Below, one piece after another: positions 1-6,337 of a DNA stretch of 10,961 bases; the first letter of the stretch is position 1; every line of letters begins with the position of its first letter. The notes under the pieces are model-generated. The model was not told where the DNA came from, did no database searches, and saw nothing but the letters and a program-made list of their open reading frames with translations. The position numbers and the translations under genes are program-made. The stretch covers positions 1 through 10,961 of the forward strand of contig CANJKY010000042.1 of the NCBI GenBank assembly GCA_947474875.1, in the 5' to 3' direction. This DNA comes from Gemmataceae bacterium. GTDB taxonomy: Bacteria; Planctomycetota; Planctomycetia; Gemmatales; Gemmataceae.

Positions 1-347
1 ACCGGGCCGACTTCCCCAACCCGGACGGGTTGCTCCGCAACGGGCAGACGGGCAACGTGCTCATCCACCGGGTGCTCCCCCACGCCGTCATCGTCCCCCA
101 GCGGGCCACGTTCGAAATCCTGGACAAGCGGTTCGTGTACGTCATCGACGAACACCACGTCGCCCACCAGCGGGAGATCCAGGTGGAGCGGGAGATGGAC
201 GACGTGTTCGTCGTCCGCAACGGGGTCGGGCCGAACGACAAGATCGTACTCGACGGGGTGCGGGAGGTGCGGGACGGCGACCACCTCAAGTACGACGAGG
301 TGAAGCCGGCGGACGTGCTGGGCCGGCTGAAAACGCACGCCGAGTGA
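1..347 (+). CDS. RND efflux membrane fusion protein (HlyD/AcrA-type), C-terminal fragment
   Basis: This is the last 114 codons of a periplasmic adaptor (membrane fusion protein) that links the RND pump to the outer-membrane channel. The reading frame is open from the window edge (first full codon at position 3) to TGA at 345-347, so the start is outside. The visible part begins with FPNPDGLLRNGQTGNVLI, the family's conserved stretch at the end of the beta-barrel domain (compare the PNP..LL.PGM region of AcrA). It continues with VPQRATFEILDKRFVYVID and ends in the membrane-proximal domain (DDVFVVRNGVGPNDKIVLDG). Most of the lipoyl and hairpin domains are missing only because the window is cut. 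It lies 73 bp upstream of the RND pump gene on the same strand, as expected for an MFP-RND-OMF operon. The family call is firm; the transported substrate cannot be read from this fragment. Confidence 0.9.
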   Translation, partial: RADFPNPDGLLRNGQTGNVLIHRVLPHAVIVPQRATFEILDKRFVYVIDEHHVAHQREIQVEREMDDVFVVRNGVGPNDKIVLDGVREVRDGDHLKYDEVKPADVLGRLKTHAE

Positions 348-358
348 CGCCCCGCCCG

Positions 359-383
359 GGCCGCCGCGGTCGCCGCGGCGGCC
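359..383 (+). promoter_or_regulatory. GC hairpin between adaptor and pump genes
   Basis: A perfect 11-bp inverted repeat (ggccgccgcgg at 359-369, ccgcggcggcc at 373-383) encloses a 3-nt loop (tcg). It sits 12 bp after the adaptor stop and 37 bp before the pump ATG. No T-run follows, so it is a poor intrinsic terminator. It is more likely an mRNA-processing, stability or attenuation hairpin that sets the ratio of adaptor to pump. The role is inferred; the structure is seen directly. Confidence 0.45.
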
Positions 384-420
384 GACCGTATCCCCCCACC
401 TCACCTCCACCGCAGCCCTC

Positions 421-3400
421 ATGTTCTCCAAGATCTTGCACCGGCCGGCGATGGCGATCGTCATCTCCGTCATCCTGCTTTTCCTCGGCGGCATGGGCGC
501 GTACACGCTGCCCCGGTCGCAGTTCCCGTCCATCGCCCCGCCGACGGTGGAGGTGGCCATCGCCTACCCCGGGGCGAGCGCGAACGTGCTGGTCGACTCG
601 GTGCTGGTGCCGCTCGAGCAGTCGATCAACGGGGTGCAGAACATGCGGTACATCGTGTCCGACGCCACCAGCGCCGGCGAGGGCACCATCCGCATCATCT
701 TCGAGCCGGGCACCGACCCGAACATCAACGTGGTGAACGTCCAGAACCGGGTGAACATCGTGATGAACCGCCTCCCGCCGCTGGTCCAGCGGGAGGGCAT
801 CCTGGTCAGCCAGGTGGTGCCGAGCATGTTGATGTACGTCAACCTGTACAGCACCGACCCGAGCTTCGACCAGAAGACGCTGTACAACTACGCCAACGCC
901 AAGATCATGCCCGAGTTGAAGCGGATTCAGGGCATGGGCCTGCCGCGGAACCTGGGCAACCGGGCGTTCGCCATGCGGATCTGGCTGAACCCGGAGGAGA
1001 TGCGGAACCGCAAGCTGTCCACCGAAGAGGTGATGAAGGCGGTGGCGCAGCAGAGCATGATCGGCTCGCCCGGTCGGCTCGGCCAGGCGACGGGTCAGGT
1101 GTCGCAGTCGACCGAATACGTGCTCACCTACAAGGGGCGGTACACCGAGCCCGAGGAGTATGCCAACATCATCCTGCGGGAGACGCCGGACGGGAAAATC
1201 CTGCGGCTCAAGGACGTGTGCGGGGCGAAGGACTTGATCGCGCGGGAGCGGCCGGGGATGCGGGGGGTGATGGGGGCGGCGGCCGTTCCCGTCGAGCCGC
1301 CGCCGGGGGTGGAGCTCGGGTCCGAGTTCTTCGACATCTACTCGGACATCGACGGCCACCCGGCCGCGTCCATCGTGCTCAAGCAGGCGCCGGGGTCGAA
1401 CGCCACCAAGGTGATCGAGGAGGTGAAGGAGAAGCTGAAGGAGATGGAGAAGGACTTCCCGCCGAACATGCATTACAAGATCAGCTACGACGTGTCGCAC
1501 TTCCTGGACGCGTCCATCGAGCAGGTGGTCCACACCCTGATCGAGGCGTTCATCCTCGTGTCGCTCGTGGTGTACATGTTCCTCGGCGACCTGCGGTCCA
1601 CCCTCATCCCCGTGCTGGCGGTGCCGGTGTCGCTCATCGGCACGTTCTTCTTCCTCCAACTGCTCGGCCTGTCCATCAACCTGATCACCATGTTCGCCAT
1701 GGTGCTGGCCATCGGGGTGGTGGTGGACGACGCCATCGTGGTGGTGGAGGCGGTCCACGCCAAGATGGCCGAGAAGCACCTGGTGCCTTACGCCGCCACG
1801 CGGGAGGTGCTGCACGAGATCAGCGGGGCGATCATCGCCATCACCCTGGTGATGACCGCGGTGTTCGTGCCCATCACCTTCGTCCCCGGCCCGGTCGGCA
1901 CGTTCTACCGGCAGTTCGGCATCACCATGGCCACGTCCATCATCCTGTCCGGGCTGGTGGCCCTGACGCTGACCCCGGTGCTGTGCGCGATGATCCTCAA
2001 GCCGCACGCCCACGCCGGCCACCCGCGGCCGCGGCGGGGGGTGCTCGGGTGGGCGGTCACCCTGCTGTTCGTCGCGGTGCTGGCCGTCGCCATGAACGCC
2101 CTGATCGTGTACCTGTGGGGGTGGGCCGGGCTGGTGCTGAACGTCCTGCCGTTCGTCCGCAAGCCGTTCGACTGGCTGGTCGAGCGGGTGACCAACGGGT
2201 ACACCGGCATCCTGCGGGGCATCGTCACCCGCCGCGGGCTGACGCTGCTGGCGGTCGCCGGGTTCACCGTCGGGCTGGTCGGCGTCAACTCCATCCTGGC
2301 GACCGGGTTCATCCCCGGCGAGGATCAGGGGGTCATCTACGCCATCATCCAGACCAAACCCGGGTCGACGCTCGAGTACACCAACTCCAAGGCCCGCGAG
2401 TTGGAAGAGATCGCCAAGGAGTTGGAGGAGGTGAACGACGTCACCTCGCTGGCCGGGTACGAGGTGCTGACCGAGGGGCGGGGGTCGAACGCCGGCACCT
2501 GCATCATCAACCTGAAGGACTGGAACGAGCGGAAGCTCACCGCCCGCCAGATCATCGAAGAGTTGGAGGTGAAGGGGAAGAAGATGTCGGACGTGAAGCT
2601 CGAGTTCTTCGAGCCGCCGGCGGTGCCGGGGTTCGGGGCAGCCGGCGGGTTCGCCCTGCGGGTACTCGACCGGAGCCAGTCGAGCGTCACCGACTACCGG
2701 CGGCTCGGGGAGGTGAACGAAGAGTTCATGGCCCGGCTGAAGAAGCGACCGGAGTTGAAGAACCTGTTCACGTTCTACACCGCCGACTACCCGCAGTACG
2801 AGTTGATCATCAACAACGAACTGGCGATGCAGAAGGGGGTGACCATCGAGAAGGCGTTGAACGAGCTGAACATCTACATCGGCAGCACCTACGAACAGGG
2901 GTTCGTGCGGTTCAACCAGTTCTACAAGGTGTACGTCCAGGCCATCCCGGAAGCCCGCCGCAACAAGGAGGATCTGCTCAACCTGTTCGTGCTGAACGAG
3001 AAGGGGGATAACGTGCCGTTCTCCGCGTTCATGACCATCCACGAGCGGCAGGGGCTGAACGAGATCACCCGCTACAACCTGTTCCCGTCCGCCACCATCC
3101 AGGGGGCGCCGGCGCCGGGGTTCAGCACCGGCCAGGCGATCAAGGCGATCAAGGAAGAGGCGGCCAAGCTCCCGCCGGGCTACGCCATCGGCTGGGAAGG
3201 GCTGTCCTACGACGAGTCGCGGAAGGGCAGCGAGGACGTGATCATCGTGGTCATCGTGATCATCTTCGTGTACCTGGTGCTGGTGGCCCAGTACGAGAGT
3301 TTCATCATCCCGGCGGCGGTCATCCTGTCCCTGCCGGTCGGCCTGTTCGGCTCGTTCGGCCTGCTCCTGCTGCTCGGGCTGGCCAACGACGTGTACGCCC

Positions 3401-3855
3401 AGATCGGGCTGGTGATGCTGGTCGGCCTGCTCGGCAAGAACGCCATCCTGATCGTCGAGTTCGCCGTCCAGCGGCGGTACGAGGGGGCGTCGCTCGTCCA
3501 GGCGGCCGTCGAGGGCGGGAAGCTGCGGTTCCGGCCGATTCAGATGACGTCCTTCGCGTTCATCGCCGGCCTGCTGCCGCTGGTCGTCGCCACCGGGGCG
3601 GGGGCGATCGGCAACCGCACCATCGGCGGCACCGCCGCCGGCGGGATGCTCCTGGGTACGGTCATCGGCATCCTGGTCATCCCCGGCCTGTACTACATCT
3701 TTGGCAAGCTCGCCGACGGCCGGAAGCTACTCGAGGACGAGTCGGACCAGCCGCTTTCCGAGATGGTCGAACTCGGGCACGGCCACCCGCACGGGGATGG
3801 AGAGCCCGACCCGATCCGGCTCACCCCGGCGCCGACAGACCCGCCGCACGGTTAG
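421..3855 (+). CDS. RND efflux pump, inner-membrane permease (HAE1/AcrB-type)
   Basis: This is the proton-driven inner-membrane transporter of a tripartite efflux complex, usually a trimer that exports hydrophobic or amphiphilic compounds. The N-terminus has TM1 followed by SQFPSIAPPTVEVAIAYPGA, which matches the AcrB AQYPTIAPP..YPGA region. TM4 carries the proton-relay pair D436-D437 in IGVVVDDAIVVVE, equivalent to AcrB D407/D408. TM10 carries K1006 in GLLGKNAIL, equivalent to AcrB K940. This DD/K set places it with HAE-type drug/lipid exporters rather than heavy-metal CusA types. At 1144 aa it is about 95 longer than AcrB. Extra parts are a Gly/Pro-rich stretch near 275-300, a hydrophobic insert at about 541-580 between TM6 and TM7, and a charged tail with H1120, H1122 and H1124. 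ATG 421 is the first possible start and gives the normal family N-terminus. No Shine-Dalgarno is visible; the upstream region is C-rich. Substrate is unknown. Confidence 0.95.
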   Translation: MFSKILHRPAMAIVISVILLFLGGMGAYTLPRSQFPSIAPPTVEVAIAYPGASANVLVDSVLVPLEQSINGVQNMRYIVSDATSAGEGTIRIIFEPGTDPNINVVNVQNRVNIVMNRLPPLVQREGILVSQVVPSMLMYVNLYSTDPSFDQKTLYNYANAKIMPELKRIQGMGLPRNLGNRAFAMRIWLNPEEMRNRKLSTEEVMKAVAQQSMIGSPGRLGQATGQVSQSTEYVLTYKGRYTEPEEYANIILRETPDGKILRLKDVCGAKDLIARERPGMRGVMGAAAVPVEPPPGVELGSEFFDIYSDIDGHPAASIVLKQAPGSNATKVIEEVKEKLKEMEKDFPPNMHYKISYDVSHFLDASIEQVVHTLIEAFILVSLVVYMFLGDLRSTLIPVLAVPVSLIGTFFFLQLLGLSINLITMFAMVLAIGVVVDDAIVVVEAVHAKMAEKHLVPYAATREVLHEISGAIIAITLVMTAVFVPITFVPGPVGTFYRQFGITMATSIILSGLVALTLTPVLCAMILKPHAHAGHPRPRRGVLGWAVTLLFVAVLAVAMNALIVYLWGWAGLVLNVLPFVRKPFDWLVERVTNGYTGILRGIVTRRGLTLLAVAGFTVGLVGVNSILATGFIPGEDQGVIYAIIQTKPGSTLEYTNSKARELEEIAKELEEVNDVTSLAGYEVLTEGRGSNAGTCIINLKDWNERKLTARQIIEELEVKGKKMSDVKLEFFEPPAVPGFGAAGGFALRVLDRSQSSVTDYRRLGEVNEEFMARLKKRPELKNLFTFYTADYPQYELIINNELAMQKGVTIEKALNELNIYIGSTYEQGFVRFNQFYKVYVQAIPEARRNKEDLLNLFVLNEKGDNVPFSAFMTIHERQGLNEITRYNLFPSATIQGAPAPGFSTGQAIKAIKEEAAKLPPGYAIGWEGLSYDESRKGSEDVIIVVIVIIFVYLVLVAQYESFIIPAAVILSLPVGLFGSFGLLLLLGLANDVYAQIGLVMLVGLLGKNAILIVEFAVQRRYEGASLVQAAVEGGKLRFRPIQMTSFAFIAGLLPLVVATGAGAIGNRTIGGTAAGGMLLGTVIGILVIPGLYYIFGKLADGRKLLEDESDQPLSEMVELGHGHPHGDGEPDPIRLTPAPTDPPHG

Positions 3856-3901
3856 CGAACGACCGCGCGGACGGTGAGGCAACTCACATCCCGACACGGA
3901 A

Positions 3902-3932
3902 CGGCGGCGGCAGACGGTGTCTGCCGCCGCCG
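3902..3932 (+). terminator. Strong GC hairpin after the RND pump gene
   Basis: A perfect 14-bp stem (3902-3915 with 3919-3932) closes a 3-nt loop (ggt) 47 bp after the pump stop codon. It is the strongest hairpin in the 235-bp gap before the outer-membrane factor gene. No T-run follows, so full termination is uncertain. It may protect the 3' end of an adaptor-pump transcript or partly terminate it. Apart from this hairpin, the gap (3856-4090) holds a 7-bp inverted repeat (aatcggc 4002-4008, gccgatt 4029-4035, 20-bp spacer) in its least GC-rich part, a possible operator. I see no convincing -35/-10 pair. Confidence 0.4.
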
Positions 3933-4077
3933 GGCGGTCACTTGAATGCGACTCCACACCCCGCGGGATTCCCGGCGGGACCGCATCAGGGCGAGCAGAA
4001 AAATCGGCACAAGTTATCACCCCGGGCGGCCGATTGTAGATACCGGGTCATGCCGTCTGCGGGAGCGGGTGGCGCTC

Positions 4078-4082
4078 AAGGA
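4078..4082 (+). promoter_or_regulatory. Ribosome binding site of the outer-membrane factor gene
   Basis: AAGGA lies 8 bases before ATG 4091. It decides the start over in-frame ATGs at 4103 and 4109. It contrasts with the pump gene at 421, which has no such motif, so this gene can be translated independently. Confidence 0.55.
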
Positions 4083-4090
4083 CGAGTCCG

Positions 4091-5737
4091 ATGAAGCGGT
4101 CCATGGCGATGCTGATCGCGAGGCACACCGCCCGCGTGCTGGCTGCCGGCGGCGGCATGTTCATTCTGGCCGGGTGTCACCTGCCCGCCCTGAAGGGGCC
4201 GGAACCGACCACCGCCGCCGCCGTGCCGGCCGATTTCGGCGGCGCCGCCACCGCGGACAGTTCGGCCCGCCTGCGGGTGGAGGAGTTCTTCTCCGACCCA
4301 CTGCTGGTCAACCTGATCCACGAGGCGGTGGCCAACAACCTGGATCTGAAGATCCTCTCCCAGGACATCGACATCGCCGGGTTCGAACTGCTCGCCCGCC
4401 GCGGGGCGATCCTGCCGCGGGTGTCCGTCCGGGCCACCGCCGGGGTGGACCGGGCGAGCAAGTTCACCCGCGAAGGGGCGGTGGACGACACCCTCACGGT
4501 GGACGGCCGGCCGTTGCCCAACCCGCTGCCCGACTTCCTGCTCGGGGCGGAGGCGAGCTGGCAGGTGGACATCTGGCGGCAGCTGCGGAACGCCCGCGAC
4601 GCCGCCGGCCTGCGGGTGCTGGCCACCACCGACGGGCGGACGTTCGCCGTCACCCGGCTGGTGGCCGACATCGCCGACAACTACTACGCCCTGCTTGCCC
4701 TGGACCAGCGGCTGGTCACCCTGGACCAGATCATCGCCACCCAGGAGCAGAGCCTGAAGGTGGCCACCTCCCTGCGGGACGCCGGCCGGGCGACCGAGCT
4801 GGGCGTACAGCGGTTCACCGCCGAGGTGCGGCGGAACCGGAGCGAGAAACTGCTCGTCCAGCAGGAGGTGGTCGAGCGGGAGAACCGCATCAACTTCCTG
4901 GCCGGCCGGTTCCCGCAGCCGGTCGAGCGGTCGGCGACCAAGATCCAGGACGTCACCCTGCCGGCGGTGTCCGCCGGCGTGCCCGCCCAGCTGCTGGCCA
5001 ACCGCCCGGACATCCGCCGGGCCGAGCGGGAACTGGCCGCCGCCGGGCTGGACGTGCAGGTGGCCCGGGCCGACTTCTACCCGGCCCTCGACATCACCGG
5101 CGGCCTCGGGTTCCGGGCGTTCCACCCGCGGTTCCTGTTCCAGCCGGAGACGTTCGGGGCCAACGCCGCCGGCGGGCTGGTCGCCCCGCTCATCAACCGG
5201 GCGGCGATCGCCGCCGCCTACCAGACGGCCAACGCCCGCCAGCTCCAGGCGCTGTACGACTACCAGCGGGTGATCCTGGACGCGGTGAACGAGGTGACCA
5301 CCCGGCTGCGGGCGGCGGAGAACTACGGCAAGAGCATCGAGGTGCGGAAGGAGCAGTTGCAGGCGCTCGAAACGTCGGTCGACGTGGCCACCAAGCTGTT
5401 CCAGAATGCCCGCGCCGAGTACAGTGAGGTGCTGTTCACCACCCGGGACCTTCTCGAAGCCCGGCAGCAACTGATCGAGACCAAGCGGCAGCAGTTGCAA
5501 GCCATCGTATTCGCCTACCAGGCGCTGGGCGGGGGCGGCACGCCGCCCGCGACCACGAACCCCCCGTCCACCCCGCCGGGCCCGCCCGTCCCGCCGGCGC
5601 CGCCCGCGAACCCGTCCGCCCCGCCCCCCGGCGTCCCACCACGCGGCGGAGACGCCAAGCCGGGAGAAGCAGGTAAGGACAAACCCCAGCCGATCTCCCT
5701 CCCGCCGCTTCCTTCGCCGGCCGCGGCCGGCAAATAA
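4091..5737 (+). CDS. Outer-membrane efflux lipoprotein (NodT/OprM-type, TolC superfamily)
   Basis: This is the outer-membrane channel of the efflux complex, expected as a trimer with a beta-barrel and a long periplasmic helical tunnel. Residues 1-28 form a lipoprotein signal (basic start, hydrophobic core) ending in the lipobox L26-A27-G28-C29; C29 would be lipidated. Two outer-membrane efflux (OEP) repeats follow, at about 58-250 and 285-470. The first contains ASWQVDIW (near 155-162), the NodT-family match to the ASWE(V)DLFG region. The second contains LLANRPDIRRAE (301-312), matching LLQRRPDI..AE, then VARADFYPAL. After residue 479 comes a 69-residue tail with about 25 prolines that typical OprM-like proteins lack. 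The position directly behind the adaptor and pump genes supports one complex. An AAGGA ribosome binding site supports ATG 4091. Confidence 0.93.
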   Translation: MKRSMAMLIARHTARVLAAGGGMFILAGCHLPALKGPEPTTAAAVPADFGGAATADSSARLRVEEFFSDPLLVNLIHEAVANNLDLKILSQDIDIAGFELLARRGAILPRVSVRATAGVDRASKFTREGAVDDTLTVDGRPLPNPLPDFLLGAEASWQVDIWRQLRNARDAAGLRVLATTDGRTFAVTRLVADIADNYYALLALDQRLVTLDQIIATQEQSLKVATSLRDAGRATELGVQRFTAEVRRNRSEKLLVQQEVVERENRINFLAGRFPQPVERSATKIQDVTLPAVSAGVPAQLLANRPDIRRAERELAAAGLDVQVARADFYPALDITGGLGFRAFHPRFLFQPETFGANAAGGLVAPLINRAAIAAAYQTANARQLQALYDYQRVILDAVNEVTTRLRAAENYGKSIEVRKEQLQALETSVDVATKLFQNARAEYSEVLFTTRDLLEARQQLIETKRQQLQAIVFAYQALGGGGTPPATTNPPSTPPGPPVPPAPPANPSAPPPGVPPRGGDAKPGEAGKDKPQPISLPPLPSPAAAGK

Positions 5738-5756
5738 CAGCTTCCGGCCGCCGGAG
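5716..5756 (+). terminator. Possible end-of-operon hairpins
   Basis: Two GC inverted repeats flank the stop codon of the outer-membrane factor. One is a perfect 16-bp palindrome at 5716-5731 (6-bp stem with loop cgcg). The other is a short hairpin, tccgg-ccg-ccgga at 5743-5755, extended by one G-T pair to 5756. Neither is followed by a T-run. Termination is plausible but unproven, since GC-rich genomes often show such palindromes by chance. Confidence 0.25.
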
Positions 5757-5826
5757 TACACCGCCGCCGCCGGGCGACGCGTAGCACGGGCTGAATTCGC
5801 AGACAGTTGAGGAGAATCGAGAGGAT

Positions 5827-6168
5827 GTGAGTGTGGCTGAGGAGAGTACACCCGACAGGAGTCGAACCTGTAACCTTCGGCTCCGGAGGCGGAAGTCGGC
5901 TCACCAGGGAGTCCAAGAATCTCAGGGGATTTTATCAGGTCCGCCAGCCGGGAGCAGCACCGGGAGCAGCAACTCGGCCGATCCGGGCATTCAACTCACC
6001 ACCGACCTGGCCCGGATCGTGGAGAACTGGCCGACCCTGCCGGACCACATCAAGGCCGCGGTGATGGCGCTGGTCGCCACCGCTCCGAACCGCCCGCCGG
6101 CCGGCCCAACGGGGTTGGACGACACCCTGCCGCCGGGGTTCGAGCGGACGAAGGGGGAGTCGGGCTGA
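5827..6168 (+). CDS. 113-codon ORF crossing the tRNA remnant; possible separated integrase C-terminal tail
   Basis: The frame is open from GTG 5827 to TGA 6166-6168. Its first part (to about residue 39) is antisense to the tRNA fragment and the junction, with mixed third bases, so it is probably not native coding. From about position 5945 the third codon positions are almost all G or C, like neighbouring genes, so this part looks truly coding. The coding-like part has a Ser/Gly linker (GSSTGSSNS, 42-50) and a predicted helix around 58-86 with WPTLPDHIKAAVMALV. From memory, W-x-x-LP-x-x-I-containing tails like this occur at the ends of planctomycete tyrosine recombinases and their relatives. 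That is recollection, not a search. No catalytic R-H-R-Y residues are present, so it cannot recombine DNA by itself. It could also be a small independent protein with an unrecognised start. GTG 5827 is the maximal frame, not a supported start. Confidence 0.4.
   Translation: MSVAEESTPDRSRTCNLRLRRRKSAHQGVQESQGILSGPPAGSSTGSSNSADPGIQLTTDLARIVENWPTLPDHIKAAVMALVATAPNRPPAGPTGLDDTLPPGFERTKGESG
5847..5890 (-). pseudogene. 3' half of tRNA-Arg(CCG), truncated at the anticodon loop
   Basis: Read on the minus strand, these bases give anticodon loop ctccgga (5888-5882; anticodon CCG at 5886-5884) and 3' anticodon strand gccga (5881-5877). A 5-nt variable loop follows. The T-arm is perfect: acagg 5871-5867, loop ttcgact, cctgt 5859-5855. 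The acceptor 3' strand cgggtgt (5854-5848) and discriminator A (5847) complete it. CCA is not encoded. The resemblance to bacterial tRNA-Arg(CCG) 3' halves is close. The D-arm and the 5' acceptor strand (expected acacccg) are absent upstream on the minus strand for at least several hundred bases, and the 5' anticodon strand tccgc mismatches gccga at its centre. It cannot make a tRNA. This is the classic scar left at one end of an element integrated in a tRNA gene. Confidence 0.75.
5875..5895. mobile_element. Candidate att core site (tyrosine recombinase, tRNA anticodon stem-loop)
   Basis: The sequence is three blocks of 7 bp: cttcggc (5875-5881), tccggag (5882-5888) and gcggaag (5889-5895). 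The outer blocks are inverted repeats matching at 6 of 7 positions. The centre coincides with the tRNA anticodon loop, and tRNA identity ends on its right side. Paired inverted core-binding arms around a 7-bp overlap are the known layout for tyrosine recombinases that use tRNA anticodon stem-loops. The chromosomal side would be to the left (efflux operon) and the element to the right. The intact tRNA-Arg should lie at the element's other end, outside this window. Confidence 0.5.
5948..5971. repeat. Tandem 12-bp direct repeat beside the att core
   Basis: The unit ccgggagcagca occurs twice in perfect tandem (5948-5959 and 5960-5971), about 50 bp inside the proposed element end. It encodes part of the Ser/Gly linker of the flanking ORF. 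It could be an arm-type integrase site or simple replication slippage. Confidence 0.5.
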
Positions 6169-6324
6169 CGCCGACGCTTGTCCCGGCGTGGCCGCAATAC
6201 ACTCGACCGCGGTTCCCGCGATGTTCTGTGGAAAGGCTGGAACGGCGGTGAGCGCAGGAGTCTGGGATTCGTGGGACGGCGGCGGGCGAACTGGGGCAAC
6301 CCGTGATCCTGTCGTCTAACTTCC

Positions 6325-6330
6325 GAGGGG
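6325..6330 (+). promoter_or_regulatory. Ribosome binding site for the accessory protein gene
   Basis: GAGGGG lies 7 bases before ATG 6338 and fixes that start. The 169-bp gap 6169-6337 shows nothing else I can support. Confidence 0.5.
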
Positions 6331-6337
6331 TGGTGAC

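Noticed and set aside
1218..3011. 597-aa + strand frame inside the RND pump gene
   Set aside because: It is a shifted reading of the pump gene, with Arg/Gly/His-rich low-complexity output and no domain signal.
286..3042. 918-aa open frame on the minus strand opposite the RND pump
   Set aside because: It is antisense to a clear AcrB-type gene. Its product is low-complexity His/Asp/Arg/Gly-rich, as expected for the complement of a high-GC3 gene.
3946..5427. 493-aa + strand frame overlapping the outer-membrane factor
   Set aside because: It overlaps a well-supported lipoprotein gene in another frame. The product is Arg/Gly/Pro-rich low complexity.
4076..5851. 591-aa minus strand frame opposite the outer-membrane factor
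   Set aside because: It is the antisense shadow of a clear NodT-type gene, with a repetitive Gly/Arg/Val/Gln composition.
6178..6203. Promoter-like TTGTCC ... TACACT upstream of the accessory gene
   Set aside because: The spacer is only 14 bp and both boxes are imperfect, so it does not stand out from chance.
5847..6337. tRNA-Arg split by a group I intron in the anticodon loop
   Set aside because: I searched the next several hundred bases for the matching 5' exon (antisense cgggtgt and a D-arm) and found none. The sequence beyond the junction is protein-coding in style, not intron-like.
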